Positions 7,954 to 17,276 of a stretch of 64,000 bases of DNA are shown in pieces; positions within the stretch are counted from its first letter, which is position 1; each line of letters opens with the position of its first letter. This DNA is from Candidatus Cryptobacteroides faecipullorum. Its GTDB lineage: Bacteria > Bacteroidota > Bacteroidia > Bacteroidales > UBA932. The translations under genes were made by a program, and so were the position numbers. The notes under the pieces were generated by a model. That model was not told the origin of the DNA. It saw only the letters and a program-made list of their open reading frames with translations, and did not search any database. The stretch is from the NCBI GenBank assembly GCA_017694885.1, contig JADIMH010000065.1, positions 21,453 to 85,452 on the forward strand, read 5' to 3'.

Positions 7954-9525
7954 TTACCGGGCCCTGGCCGCGAGTTTGCTTTCTATCGGATCATGGTACT
8001 GGTCCTGAAGCCGTTTCAGCTCGGTCCTCAACTGTTCGGTTATCTCCTCATATCCTTCTTTCCCGTAGAGATTGTTCATTTCATGAGGATCGGACTGGAG
8101 ATCATAGAGTTCCCAGCAGTCGATGTCGTTATAGAAATGCATGAGCTTCCATCTGTCGGTCCTTACCCCATAGTGCCGCTTTACCATATGCTCTGCAGGG
8201 TACTCATAAAAATGATAGTACAGAGACTGTCTCCAGTCCGACGGGTTCTCCCCTTTCAGAAGAGGAAGAAGAGAAACGCCCTGGATATCATCAGGGACAG
8301 GCGCTCCTGCCAGTTCAAGGAACGTAGGGGCATAGTCTATATTCTGGACCATCTGTGAAATATCGCCTCTGGCCTTGAGCCCTTTCGGGAGCCTCATTAC
8401 CAGCGGAGTCCGCATTGATTCCTCATACATGAACCTCTTGTCGAACCAGCCATGCTCACCCATATAGAATCCCTGGTCTGAAGTGTAGACGACAAGGGTG
8501 TTGTCCAGCAGACCTTTCTCCTCAAGATAATCCAGAACCCTGCCGATATTGTCATCCAGAGACTTGACGACCTTTGCATAATCACGCATGTATCTCTGGA
8601 ATTTCCATTCGGCGAGATCTTTCCCCTGCGGATTCTTCTCCTTGAATTCTTCGATTATCGGAGCATAGGCGTCATGATAGGTTTTCCTGTCTTCAGGAGA
8701 GAGCCTGTTTACCATATAACGGTAAGTGGATGCAAGAGGGGTATCGATTCCTGTATCCATTTTCGTATCATAGACGATATCCATATCCTTCCATATGCTC
8801 ATTTCCTGCGCTGCCGCCGCCTGACGCCCCTGATAGTCATCATAGAAGTTTTCCGGAAGATCGAATACGGTATCCTCGTACTCGTTCAGATACTTGAGGT
8901 CCGGGAGCCATGCCCTGTGACAGGCCTTATGGTGTATGAAAAGACAGAAAGGCTTGTCCTTGTCCCTCTTATTCTCGATCCAGTCTATTCCCTTGTCGGT
9001 AACGATATCTGTCACATATCCTTCTACGCGGACAGTATCATTATCCATGGTTATGAAATCCGGATTATAATAATCGCCCTGGTTCGGAAGTATCTCCCAG
9101 TAATCGAATCCGGTAGGAAGCGATATCAGATGCCACTTGCCGACTATCGCCGTCTGATAGCCTGCCTTCTGAAGCAGTTTCGGCATAGTCTGCTGCGAGC
9201 CGTCGAAAATGCAGGTCGTGTTGTCGGTAAAACCGTTGGCATGGCTGTGCTTGCCTGTCAACATACATGCCCGGCTCGGGCCGCTGAGAGAATTGGCCAC
9301 GAAACTGTTGACGAATTTCACGCCATCGGCGGCAATGCGGTCAAGGTTGGGCGTATGCACATTGGAGTCATCATAGCAGCTCATCATCTGGGCTGTATGA
9401 TCATCGGTCATGATATAAACGATATTGTACCTGGTATCGGCCTTTTTGTCGGCCCCGCAGGAGGTAAGGGACAGCAGGACGGCCGTTCCTGAAAGGGTCT
9501 TGATAATGTTGATTCCGGTCATCAT
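7954..9525 (-). CDS. Sulfatase lipoprotein, serine-type (resembles N-acetylglucosamine-6-O-sulfatases)
   Basis: This is a family S1 sulfatase of 523 residues. A lipoprotein signal ends in LTSC (Cys23). The metal-binding IVYIMTDDHTA comes first, then the maturation motif SGPSR with Ser81 as the residue converted to formylglycine, so an anaerobic sulfatase-maturating enzyme is needed; none is encoded in the window. The downstream TGKHSHANGF, GKWHL and late YTSDQGFYMGEHGW (metal Asp) are canonical. The pattern around Ser81 and the HSHANGF segment resembles the GlcNAc-6-sulfatase subgroup I recall from Bacteroides. Together with the neighbouring SusD/SusC and GH20 genes this suggests desulfation of mucin-type or keratan-like glycans. 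Substrate is inferred, not shown. Confidence 0.93.
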   Translation of the reverse strand: MMTGINIIKTLSGTAVLLSLTSCGADKKADTRYNIVYIMTDDHTAQMMSCYDDSNVHTPNLDRIAADGVKFVNSFVANSLSGPSRACMLTGKHSHANGFTDNTTCIFDGSQQTMPKLLQKAGYQTAIVGKWHLISLPTGFDYWEILPNQGDYYNPDFITMDNDTVRVEGYVTDIVTDKGIDWIENKRDKDKPFCLFIHHKACHRAWLPDLKYLNEYEDTVFDLPENFYDDYQGRQAAAAQEMSIWKDMDIVYDTKMDTGIDTPLASTYRYMVNRLSPEDRKTYHDAYAPIIEEFKEKNPQGKDLAEWKFQRYMRDYAKVVKSLDDNIGRVLDYLEEKGLLDNTLVVYTSDQGFYMGEHGWFDKRFMYEESMRTPLVMRLPKGLKARGDISQMVQNIDYAPTFLELAGAPVPDDIQGVSLLPLLKGENPSDWRQSLYYHFYEYPAEHMVKRHYGVRTDRWKLMHFYNDIDCWELYDLQSDPHEMNNLYGKEGYEEITEQLRTELKRLQDQYHDPIESKLAARAR

Positions 9526-9549
9526 ATGTATGTTAACTGATTATTGCTG

Positions 9550-9557
9550 CAAATTTA
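9550..9557 (-). promoter_or_regulatory. -7 box of the sulfatase
   Basis: The minus strand reads TAAATTTG, a TAnnTTTG match 24 bases before the sulfatase start. The region where the -33 element should be is occupied by the large hairpin at 9561-9602. Confidence 0.45.
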
Positions 9558-9560
9558 ACA

Positions 9561-9602
9561 GACAAGCCGGCCATTCCGGAATCCGGAATGACCGGCCTTG
9601 TC
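9561..9602. terminator. Large GC-rich hairpin between susD and the sulfatase
   Basis: GACAAG-CCGG-CATTCCGG on the left pairs with CCGGAATG-CCGG-CTTGTC on the right around a 3-base loop, with single-base mismatches. It lies 25 bases after the susD stop in the direction of transcription. No clean T-run follows, so it may be an attenuator or RNA-stabilising hairpin rather than a full terminator. Confidence 0.6.
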
Positions 9603-9626
9603 ATAAGATCTGATTCCCAAAGCGGT

Positions 9627-11495
9627 TTACCAGCCAGGATTCTGCACCCACAGATTATTTGTAAGGGTGATCATACCATCTCTGATAGGAAGAAGATAAT
9701 CCCTGTCTACTTTAAACTGATATCCGTTCGGAAGATTGCCGTAAGGAATGATATACCTGAAGCCGTTTTCATCTGCTTCTGTCAGGAACAGGTTATTGTC
9801 CGCAGGCTGGTCATATCTGAGGGCATCGCCGTAGAATTCATTGCCCTCCAGATCACTGCCGGTAAATACCGCACCGGAAGGGGTATACCCTTTGATAAGA
9901 ACATCGGCGGCAGCCCAGCGGAAGATGTCGTACATGCGCTTGCCTTCGCAGGCAAGTTCCACCCTGCGCTCGCGGCGTACAGCCTGGATGTATTTGTCAT
10001 CGCCGCCAGCGACATTCATCATAGGGTAATCAGAATCACTGTTGAACTCCCTGTCGAAATCCACCTCAGGCATTCCTACACGGTCGCGCAGCGGTTTCAG
10101 CGCAGCCTTGATCCTCTCGGCATTGCCTGGTCCGTCAAGTTCTGCCAATGCCTCGGCAAAGTTAAGCAGAGCTTCCGCATAACGGAACTGGATAGCCGGA
10201 GCCTGGCTCTTGTACTCTCCTTCTATCGTAGAGAGGTCTGCAGGATCTATCTCCACATGTTTCAGAAGCGCATAGCCGGTAGCATTCGAGTGGTATGCCC
10301 CGGACGGGTCTCCCTGAAGCAACGGATATGTGAAAATAAACGCATTGCTCGGCTCTTCATCACCTGCGGTATTCGGACGCAGCTGCTGTCCCGGGATACA
10401 AACCGTCTGGGAAAGACGCGGGTCACGCACAGTAGGCTGAAGCTCTGTACCGTACACCTTCTTTGCCTCTATTCTTTCTTCCTTGCTGTAAGGCTTTCCG
10501 TCTATAGTAAGATAATCGTCAACCAGGGATGCAGTGATGCCTTTCTGTCCGCCTCCGAGGTTCTGGAAACGTGTAACCGAATGGCCGATATTGTCCGCTA
10601 TGTCATATTTCTTCCACCAAAGGACTTCCGGATTGGATGACAGATCGTACGTTACGAAAAGGGACCTGTAATCGTCAAGGGTGTTTCCCGTACTGTAGAT
10701 TCTCCATCTTCCGGCCTCTGCTCCGTCGATTATAGGAGCGACGGCATCGACTGCCTGCTGGAGATAGTCGTCGATCTTATCGTCTGTAACTTCAGGATCA
10801 TAGAAAGCATCGTCTTTCAGCTTGTGGTATTTCTCCCATGTACCTTCAAACAGGGCGACTTCGCTCTTCAGTATGCGGGCCACATCCTTATGGACTCTCA
10901 TCGAAGCGCTGCTCGACTGGGTCTGGAGATTCTCGATGGCCATATCGAGGTCTGCAAGAATCTTGTCAGCAATGAATGTCCTGCTGTCGCGAGGAAGCTG
11001 CAGCTGCTCCAGGTCCGGATCCATCACCTTGTCTATCCATGTGACTCCGCCGTAATCCTTGAGAAGGCCATAGTAATACCATGCCCTGAAGTAATAGGCT
11101 TCACCGACACACTGCTTATAGGCGGCATCCTCAGTCGAACCTGTGTAATGGTCAAGGTTGTTCAGAAGGAAATTCACGGCCCTTATCCAGTCGTATGCCG
11201 TAAGTTCGGCTCCGTTGGAGACAGAAAGGGCGCCGTTCAGCCTGGTGTCTACAGAAGAATACACCATATTGTCGCTCTGAACGTCACCGAAAGCTATGCC
11301 GGTTCCGTTTACAGTAGAAGGATGACCGCGGAAAGCATTGTTATAGAAATTGTTGAGATACTTTTCCATCTCTCCGGTAGTCCTGAATACAGTAGAGGTC
11401 GATATCACAACCTCCGGTTCCTTCTCCAGACTGAAGCAGCCTGTTACGGAAGGAAGCAACGCAAGACCTGCAAATAGAATATATATTTTTTTCAT
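9627..11495 (-). CDS. SusD/RagB family surface glycan-binding lipoprotein
   Basis: The 622-residue protein has a lipoprotein signal with lipobox SVTGC (Cys20). It then shows the SusD layout: helical tetratricopeptide-like scaffold in the N-terminal half (TAYDWIRAVNFLLNNLDHY, CVGEAYYFRAWYYYGLLKDYGGV, which is the conserved A-x-x-Y-x-F-R-A-W motif) and the C-terminal RagB part (VRRERRVELACEGKRMYDIFRWA). SusD proteins sit as a lid on the SusC barrel and capture oligosaccharides at the cell surface. Its start follows the susC stop by 11 bases, so the two are co-transcribed. Confidence 0.97.
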   Translation of the reverse strand: MKKIYILFAGLALLPSVTGCFSLEKEPEVVISTSTVFRTTGEMEKYLNNFYNNAFRGHPSTVNGTGIAFGDVQSDNMVYSSVDTRLNGALSVSNGAELTAYDWIRAVNFLLNNLDHYTGSTEDAAYKQCVGEAYYFRAWYYYGLLKDYGGVTWIDKVMDPDLEQLQLPRDSRTFIADKILADLDMAIENLQTQSSSASMRVHKDVARILKSEVALFEGTWEKYHKLKDDAFYDPEVTDDKIDDYLQQAVDAVAPIIDGAEAGRWRIYSTGNTLDDYRSLFVTYDLSSNPEVLWWKKYDIADNIGHSVTRFQNLGGGQKGITASLVDDYLTIDGKPYSKEERIEAKKVYGTELQPTVRDPRLSQTVCIPGQQLRPNTAGDEEPSNAFIFTYPLLQGDPSGAYHSNATGYALLKHVEIDPADLSTIEGEYKSQAPAIQFRYAEALLNFAEALAELDGPGNAERIKAALKPLRDRVGMPEVDFDREFNSDSDYPMMNVAGGDDKYIQAVRRERRVELACEGKRMYDIFRWAAADVLIKGYTPSGAVFTGSDLEGNEFYGDALRYDQPADNNLFLTEADENGFRYIIPYGNLPNGYQFKVDRDYLLPIRDGMITLTNNLWVQNPGW

Positions 11496-11506
11496 TGTCG
11501 TGATAA

Positions 11507-14500
11507 TTACAGATTAACGATAAGACCTACTGAATATATCCTGTTCATAGGATAGTTCTTTCCTGCTTCTCCGTTGTAGCTGTTGCCCGTAAAGACGGCC
11601 TCAGGGTCGAACATCTTGGCCAGCTTGGTGAATGTCACGAGGTTGTCGCCGGAGAAATAGACCTGGAGTTTGGTAAGACCTATCTTCTTTATCATCTTCT
11701 GTGGGAAGTCATAGCTGAGGGTCAGGTTCTTGAGCCTGCAGTATGCAGCATTCTGAAGATAAAGGTCGCATGTCTGCTGGGTCTTGTTTGTGTACTGCGA
11801 AGTAGCGGCACCGGCAGCATTGATATAAGGTCTCGGATAGTAAGCATCCCTGTTGTCCTCGGTCCAATAGTCGAGATGCTGGGTAAAGACTGTAGTCTGA
11901 GCATAGGAACTTGCACCCCAGAAATACACTCCGCTCGGAGCCCAGTCGCGTTTCCCTACGCCCTGGAACATCACGCTCAGGGAGATTCCTTTCCATGAAA
12001 GCGAACCCTGGATAGTGTAGTTGTATCTTGGAGTAGTGCTGCCTATGATTTCACGGTCGCCCATATCGTCCAGAGTATTGTTGCCGGTATCGATTCTTTC
12101 GTCTCCGTTCAGATTCTTATACTTCACGTCTCCAGGCTGCCATGGCTGGCTGGAAAGATAAGTAAGGTCGTAAGCGGCATTATAGGCATCGGCTTCTTCC
12201 TGGGTCTGGATAAGGCCGTCGGCGCGGTATCCCCAAATCTCGCCTACTTCACGTCCCTTATACCATGCACCGGCAGGGTTCGTTCCGGTAGGGTTCGAAT
12301 ATTCGGTAACTACAGCCGTAGCGTCATATACCGATCCGCCTATCGAGAAGTCCACTTCCTTGGCAATCTGGCCTCTATAGAGTACGGAGAACTCCCATCC
12401 GCGGTTACGCATGCAGGCATTGTTCGTCTGAGGAGGCGTAGCTCCGAACATGTCAGGAAGTTCTTCTACAGGGCCGAGCATATCCCTCGTATCTCTCTGG
12501 AAGAACTCCAGGCTACCGGTCAGTCTGCCTTTGAACATGTTCCAGTCGAGGGCGATGTTCTTGCTGTCCACCTTTTCCCATGTAGTATTAGGGTTGACAA
12601 CACCCGGAGCATAGAAATACATCTCGCGTCCGTTCTGGAAATACCAACTGGTCTGCGCACCCGGGCTGATTGTAGAGGCAAAAGTATAAAGGGCGGCACC
12701 CGCCTGGTTTCCGAGCTGTCCCCATGAAGCTCTCAGCTTCAGTTCATCGAATATATGGTTTGCCGGCTCGAAGAAAGGCTCTCTGGCAATATTCCAGCCG
12801 ACAGACACTGAAGGGAAGAAGCCCCAGCGGTTTCCTTTGGCAAATCTCGATGACCCGTCATAACGTGCGCTGAACTCAACCAGATACCTTCCGTCATAGT
12901 CATAATTGATACGGCCGAAGAAACCTCTTGTGGCCCAGCCGTTACGGGTCTCGGTCACCACTTTGTTGTCATCAGACATACCGAGATTAAGACCCGAGTT
13001 GGTGTATGTGGCAAGGTCGGTCGTATAACCGTACATGTAGTTATAGTCATAATTTTCCTCCTGGAAACCTACTGTAGCGGCAAAGTTGTTCTTGCCTGCA
13101 GAGAAATTGTAGGAAGTATAGAGATTCAGGGACTGGTAACGGATTATATCCATCTTTCTTGTGTAGGCGCCGTCTGCCACAACACCCATCTCGCCTCTGG
13201 TACCCTTGCTCGTAGTGACCCCGTCAAGTGCGTAGATATCAGGAGCCTGATTCATCGCCTTATAGTTCCAGTTATTCTGCTTATAGGTGTAATCAGCGAA
13301 AATCTTCCAGTTCTTCACAGGCTCGACTTCCAGACCGAGAGTAAAAAGGAAGTCATCGTCAAGACTGTTGGTGAATGTGCCGCTCTGGAGATAAGGCACC
13401 AGGGACAGCTCCGTGAAATGTCCGTTCGGATCCTTGTAATGGACAGTCGGGCGGAAACGGGCGAGAGAGTGGTAGAATCCTTCGGAAAGACCGCCGGAAC
13501 CGAATGGAGTGTTGGTCTCCTGGTGGCTGTACTTGGCATTGAATTTAAGACGCAGCCATTTGGTAAGATCGGCATTGAGGTTTCCGTTGATATTGAACCT
13601 CTTGTAATCGATATCCGCATAACGGAGAATACCGTCTTCAGTATAGGCGCCGCCGGAAACATAGTAACGTACCTTGTCGGTTCCGCCGCTGAGACTCAGG
13701 TTGTGGTCCTGCTTGAAGGCGAAATTCTTATAGTGCAGATCGAAATAGTCTGTATTTCCGACACCGCTTTCAGAGTTTTCGAAAGCAGGATTCATCGATG
13801 AACCGGCAGGAAGCTCAGCCCAAGGGTCAACGCTTGAAGGGTTGTCTATGAACTGCTGAAGCAATGCTATCTTTTCATCTGAATAAAGCCTGGTACTTCC
13901 CGTGTTCCTTACACCTTCGTTCCAGAAGTTGGCGAATTCAACGGAATTTGCCATGTCCGGAAGGACTGTAGGCTGCGTCCAGCCGAGGTTTCCGTGATAG
14001 CTGACCCTCATCTTGCCTTCTTCTCCGCTCTTGGTGGTCACGAGGATCACACCGTATGCGGCGCGTGCTCCGTAGATGGCACTGGCGGAAGCATCCTTGA
14101 GGACTGAAATGCTCGCAACGTCGTTAGGATTCACATCTGAAAGGTCCATTTCCACTCCGTCTACAAGGACATAAGGATTGGAAGTGCCCGACAGGTTACC
14201 TTGACCGCGGATCTGGAGAGTTCCCTTGGAACCAGGACGTCCCGAGTTGCTGTTGTTCACGGTAAGACCAGGAACAAGACCCTGCAGACTCTGCGTGATA
14301 TTCGCGACAGGACGCATATCGAGGTCCTCTGATTCCACTGTAGAGACCGAACCGGTAAGGTTCACTTTCTTCTGAACACCGTAACCCACAACCACTACTT
14401 CGTCAAGGAAGTCCATAGAGGTACGGAGAAGGATATTCTGCGTAGCCTGGCCGTTCCATGTGATTTCCTGGGTATTGTATCCCAAAAGAGAAAATACGAT

Positions 14501-14743
14501 AATGTCTCCCTGATTAAGACCAGAAAGAGTATAGCTTCCGTCGAAATCGGATGTAACTCCATTGTTGGTATCCTTTACAAAGACGGCGGCGCCCACTACC
14601 GGGCCGCTTTCATCTGTTATGACACCTGTAAGAGTTCCTGACCCCCCCTGAGCAAAAGCCTGAGGGGCGAAAACATTCAGGACAAGTGCAGACACGACGA
14701 ATGCACAGACAAGCCTGAATGCAGACTTAATTTTTAGAAACAT
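11507..14743 (-). CDS. SusC/RagA family TonB-dependent outer membrane transporter
   Basis: This is the 1078-residue TonB-dependent importer that works with the adjacent SusD. A signal peptide (about residues 1-31, ending AFAQ) is followed by a carboxypeptidase-D regulatory-like domain (about residues 36-115: LTGVITDESGPVVGAAVFVKD), the segment FLDEVVVVGYGVQKK that marks the TonB box/plug start, a plug domain with the conserved RGQGNLSGTSNPYVLVDG and SVLKDASASAIYGARAAYGVILVTTK, and a long 22-strand barrel ending in RIYSVGLIVNL. No sigma/anti-sigma pair or hybrid two-component regulator is adjacent, so control of the locus is not visible here. Confidence 0.98.
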   Translation of the reverse strand: MFLKIKSAFRLVCAFVVSALVLNVFAPQAFAQGGSGTLTGVITDESGPVVGAAVFVKDTNNGVTSDFDGSYTLSGLNQGDIIVFSLLGYNTQEITWNGQATQNILLRTSMDFLDEVVVVGYGVQKKVNLTGSVSTVESEDLDMRPVANITQSLQGLVPGLTVNNSNSGRPGSKGTLQIRGQGNLSGTSNPYVLVDGVEMDLSDVNPNDVASISVLKDASASAIYGARAAYGVILVTTKSGEEGKMRVSYHGNLGWTQPTVLPDMANSVEFANFWNEGVRNTGSTRLYSDEKIALLQQFIDNPSSVDPWAELPAGSSMNPAFENSESGVGNTDYFDLHYKNFAFKQDHNLSLSGGTDKVRYYVSGGAYTEDGILRYADIDYKRFNINGNLNADLTKWLRLKFNAKYSHQETNTPFGSGGLSEGFYHSLARFRPTVHYKDPNGHFTELSLVPYLQSGTFTNSLDDDFLFTLGLEVEPVKNWKIFADYTYKQNNWNYKAMNQAPDIYALDGVTTSKGTRGEMGVVADGAYTRKMDIIRYQSLNLYTSYNFSAGKNNFAATVGFQEENYDYNYMYGYTTDLATYTNSGLNLGMSDDNKVVTETRNGWATRGFFGRINYDYDGRYLVEFSARYDGSSRFAKGNRWGFFPSVSVGWNIAREPFFEPANHIFDELKLRASWGQLGNQAGAALYTFASTISPGAQTSWYFQNGREMYFYAPGVVNPNTTWEKVDSKNIALDWNMFKGRLTGSLEFFQRDTRDMLGPVEELPDMFGATPPQTNNACMRNRGWEFSVLYRGQIAKEVDFSIGGSVYDATAVVTEYSNPTGTNPAGAWYKGREVGEIWGYRADGLIQTQEEADAYNAAYDLTYLSSQPWQPGDVKYKNLNGDERIDTGNNTLDDMGDREIIGSTTPRYNYTIQGSLSWKGISLSVMFQGVGKRDWAPSGVYFWGASSYAQTTVFTQHLDYWTEDNRDAYYPRPYINAAGAATSQYTNKTQQTCDLYLQNAAYCRLKNLTLSYDFPQKMIKKIGLTKLQVYFSGDNLVTFTKLAKMFDPEAVFTGNSYNGEAGKNYPMNRIYSVGLIVNL

Positions 14744-14782
14744 ATGAATAACGGTTAGTTAGTTATTAAAGTGCTATTTCGA

Positions 14783-14805
14783 CAAATATAGTATTTTTTA
14801 TACTA
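14783..14805 (-). promoter_or_regulatory. Probable susC promoter with an overlapping small palindrome
   Basis: The minus strand has TATATTTG (14783-14790), a match to TAnnTTTG, 40 bases before the susC start. Immediately upstream, TAGTAT (14789-14794) and ATACTA (14800-14805) form a 6-5-6 inverted repeat inside the promoter spacer. The palindrome could be an operator or simple AT-rich chance. Confidence 0.45.
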
Positions 14806-14831
14806 ATTCCGAGAATTCGCTAAAAAAATAA

Positions 14832-17153
14832 TCAATCAACACCTATTTCATCTACAAAAAGGAAAGCCTTGCGTCCGGCTCCCGGATGCCAGGCCGGGAG
14901 TTCGGGAGTACATTTGCCGACGATGCGGACATATCTGGCAGGGGTTTCAGCAAATGATATCTCATATTTGTGAGGGACATTGTTCTTCGAGCCTTTTTCC
15001 AGCACAGGGAACCGGGCGGAGCCAGCCTTCCTGAAAGACTTTCCGTCTTCAGAGACATAGACCTCAAGGCCGGTAAGGCCGAAAATGAAATCTCCAGGCA
15101 CGAGCATGGTATTGACGAAAGCAGTAGAAACCGTCTGATCGGACAACAGGTCGAAAGTCACGTCAAGATCCTGTCCGTAAATTCCGAGATATCTTCCGGA
15201 ACGGTAACTGTCATCCCCGAACAGGCCGTCATTCATGATGGAAGCGCCTTTATAAGTGAACTGGGGGTCAGGCTCGCAGGAAAGTTCTATCGGACACATT
15301 GTAACCTTATTGGCCTTAAGGGTTTCGCTTACGGTCTCCGAATTCCTGCCGTTTCTAACCGCCACTGCCTTTATCACTGTCTCTCCGGATACGGTGAACG
15401 GTCCGGCATACTTTTCCGATGCAGATGAAGGGTCCGTGCCGTCAAGCGTATAATATACTGCAGCACCGTCAAATGTAGAAAGCGTGACTACCGCCTTGCC
15501 GGCTTCTCCTGAAGGAGCCAGGTCGATTACCGGATTTTCTATATCAGGCCTGTAATGCAGGCCCATAAGACGGTAAAGGTCCAGCTGGTGACGCAGCCTT
15601 GCGAGAAAATCCCCGAGATTCCTTCCGGAAGGGTCGGACCACTGGAGTTCGCTGAGCGCATCAATCCGGGGCATCATCTGCCACTCCATCTTGGTGCTGT
15701 CTTTGGTCCACTCAGTCCAGATGCAGGCCTGGACTCCGATAATGTTTTTCTTCTGTTCATCGGTAAGCTTGTCCGAAACAGGGTTGAAGTCATATACCCG
15801 CTGCACGCTCGAGACTCCTTTCAGACGGTTATACCCGGGATTGCTGAAATACAGATGGCTTATAGGGCAGACGATGGTCTTGTGTCCGAGCCGTGCCGAA
15901 CGTATGGAAGCATCCTCTCCCGTCCATGCCATTACAGTTACCGAAGTATCGGGGTCGCCGTCGAGGATTTCATCCCATGCGAGCATCTTGCGTCCTCTCG
16001 ATTCGATTTCCTTTTTCACTTCTCCCATGAACCACACCTGCAGCTGATTCTCTTTAGTATGCTCCGGAGTATCTTTCAGGCCGAGCTCCCTGATCCTGGC
16101 CTGGCATACCGGACATTCTTTCCAGCGGGCTTTCGGACACTCGTCTCCGCCGATATGTATATATTCGGACGGGAAAATGTCCATAATCTCGGAAAGGACA
16201 TCCTTTGCGAACTGCAGTGTCTGCTCTTTTCCCCCGCACAGGACTTCCTTGAATACGCCGAAACGGGTCTGGACTTCATATGGGCCGCCGGTACATCCGA
16301 GCTCGGGATATGCCGCCAGGGCCGCCATCATATGTCCCGGCATGTCCACTTCAGGAATGACGGTTATGAAGCGCTCGGCTGCATAACGGACTATCTCCCT
16401 GGCCTCTTCCTGCGTATAGAATCCGCTGACCGGCACACCGTCGTATTTGCCGGATCCCGGTGCGGTGATCGTTTCCTTGCGGACAGATCCTATCTCGGTA
16501 AGTTTAGGGTATTTCTTGATCTCGATGCGCCATCCCTGGTCTTCGGTCAGATGCCAGTGGAAGTAATTGATGTTGTGCAGGGCCATCACATCGATAAGTT
16601 CTTTCAGATAATCGACAGAGAAGAAATGTCTGCCGACATCCACCATGAAGCCCCTGTAGCCGAATCTCGGGAAATCATACACCGATCCGGCAGGAACGGC
16701 AGGGCGCCCCCCTGTTTCTACAGTTATCGGCAGAGCCTTGTGGATAGTCTGCACGCCATAGAAAACGGCCGCTTCGCTCTGTCCTTCCACCGTTATCCGG
16801 TTTTCTGAAACATCAAGCCTGTACCCGTCTTTCTCCGGTATCGACTGATCTATGCTTAAAATTATGGAATGTTTCCCCGGAGTATCGGAAAGCCTTACCT
16901 TTACGCCGGTCACTTCCTCAATATATGAAGCAAGGAATTCCGCTGTTCTGGCAAGCTTTTCATTATCTGCAGGATAGACAATCTCCGTCGAACGTGTTAC
17001 TGCAAACGGAGCAGCGTCCTCCTTCTCTATCAGTACCTGTGGCTTCGGAATGACATCGAGGTCGCCGGTCACAGTGCCGCCATTTCCTGAACAGGAAAAC
17101 AATACCGCAAGGAAAGCCCCTGCGGCCGCAATTCTGAGATGGGTTAAATTCAT
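14832..17153 (-). CDS. GH20 beta-N-acetylhexosaminidase lipoprotein
   Basis: GH20 enzymes release terminal GlcNAc or GalNAc by substrate-assisted catalysis. The 773-residue product has a lipoprotein signal (FSC, Cys21), a GH20b-like N-terminal domain (about residues 35-155), the catalytic barrel (about 160-500) with VDVGRHFF, FHWHLTEDQGW and the catalytic pair Asp337-Glu338 in HIGGDECPKARW, a chitobiase-like C-terminal domain (about 545-620, with AAVYYTLDGTDPSSAS) and a discoidin/F5-8-type beta-sandwich at the end. It is 88 bases downstream of the susC start on the same strand and has its own promoter, so it completes the locus but can be expressed separately. Confidence 0.96.
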   Translation of the reverse strand: MNLTHLRIAAAGAFLAVLFSCSGNGGTVTGDLDVIPKPQVLIEKEDAAPFAVTRSTEIVYPADNEKLARTAEFLASYIEEVTGVKVRLSDTPGKHSIILSIDQSIPEKDGYRLDVSENRITVEGQSEAAVFYGVQTIHKALPITVETGGRPAVPAGSVYDFPRFGYRGFMVDVGRHFFSVDYLKELIDVMALHNINYFHWHLTEDQGWRIEIKKYPKLTEIGSVRKETITAPGSGKYDGVPVSGFYTQEEAREIVRYAAERFITVIPEVDMPGHMMAALAAYPELGCTGGPYEVQTRFGVFKEVLCGGKEQTLQFAKDVLSEIMDIFPSEYIHIGGDECPKARWKECPVCQARIRELGLKDTPEHTKENQLQVWFMGEVKKEIESRGRKMLAWDEILDGDPDTSVTVMAWTGEDASIRSARLGHKTIVCPISHLYFSNPGYNRLKGVSSVQRVYDFNPVSDKLTDEQKKNIIGVQACIWTEWTKDSTKMEWQMMPRIDALSELQWSDPSGRNLGDFLARLRHQLDLYRLMGLHYRPDIENPVIDLAPSGEAGKAVVTLSTFDGAAVYYTLDGTDPSSASEKYAGPFTVSGETVIKAVAVRNGRNSETVSETLKANKVTMCPIELSCEPDPQFTYKGASIMNDGLFGDDSYRSGRYLGIYGQDLDVTFDLLSDQTVSTAFVNTMLVPGDFIFGLTGLEVYVSEDGKSFRKAGSARFPVLEKGSKNNVPHKYEISFAETPARYVRIVGKCTPELPAWHPGAGRKAFLFVDEIGVD

Positions 17154-17183
17154 ATCTGAAAAATTATATGGTTAGTCTACAGG

Positions 17184-17214
17184 CAAAGGTAAGAATAAAA
17201 CTAACAATAGCAAT
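17184..17214 (-). promoter_or_regulatory. Promoter of the GH20 gene
   Basis: On the minus strand ATTG (17211-17214), a 19-base spacer and TACCTTTG (17184-17191) fit the Bacteroidota promoter. The -33 element touches the hairpin at 17217-17249. Confidence 0.6.
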
Positions 17215-17216
17215 AA

Positions 17217-17249
17217 GGCCTGTTCCCGGAAATCTCCGGCAAACAGGCC
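17217..17249. terminator. Hairpin downstream of the carboxyltransferase gene
   Basis: GGCCTGTT (17217-17224) pairs with AACAGGCC (17242-17249), with an inner CGGA/TCCG pairing. On the minus strand it lies 28 bases after the stop at 17277 and is followed by a weakly U-rich run, so it probably ends that transcript. Confidence 0.6.
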
Positions 17250-17276
17250 TGAAACGATATCCTTTTTATTCAAGGA

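Noticed and set aside
9588..10640. 350-residue antisense reading frame opposite susD
   Set aside because: The SusD frame on the minus strand is complete with lipobox and family motifs.
15555..16808. 417-residue antisense reading frame inside the GH20 gene
   Set aside because: GH20 catalytic motifs on the other strand are complete. The antisense product has no signal or domain that I recognise.
7832..17153. tRNA-His as an integration site for a mobile PUL
   Set aside because: I looked for a repeat of the tRNA 3' end near 17150 and for an integrase, and saw neither. Gene density and composition do not change at the border.
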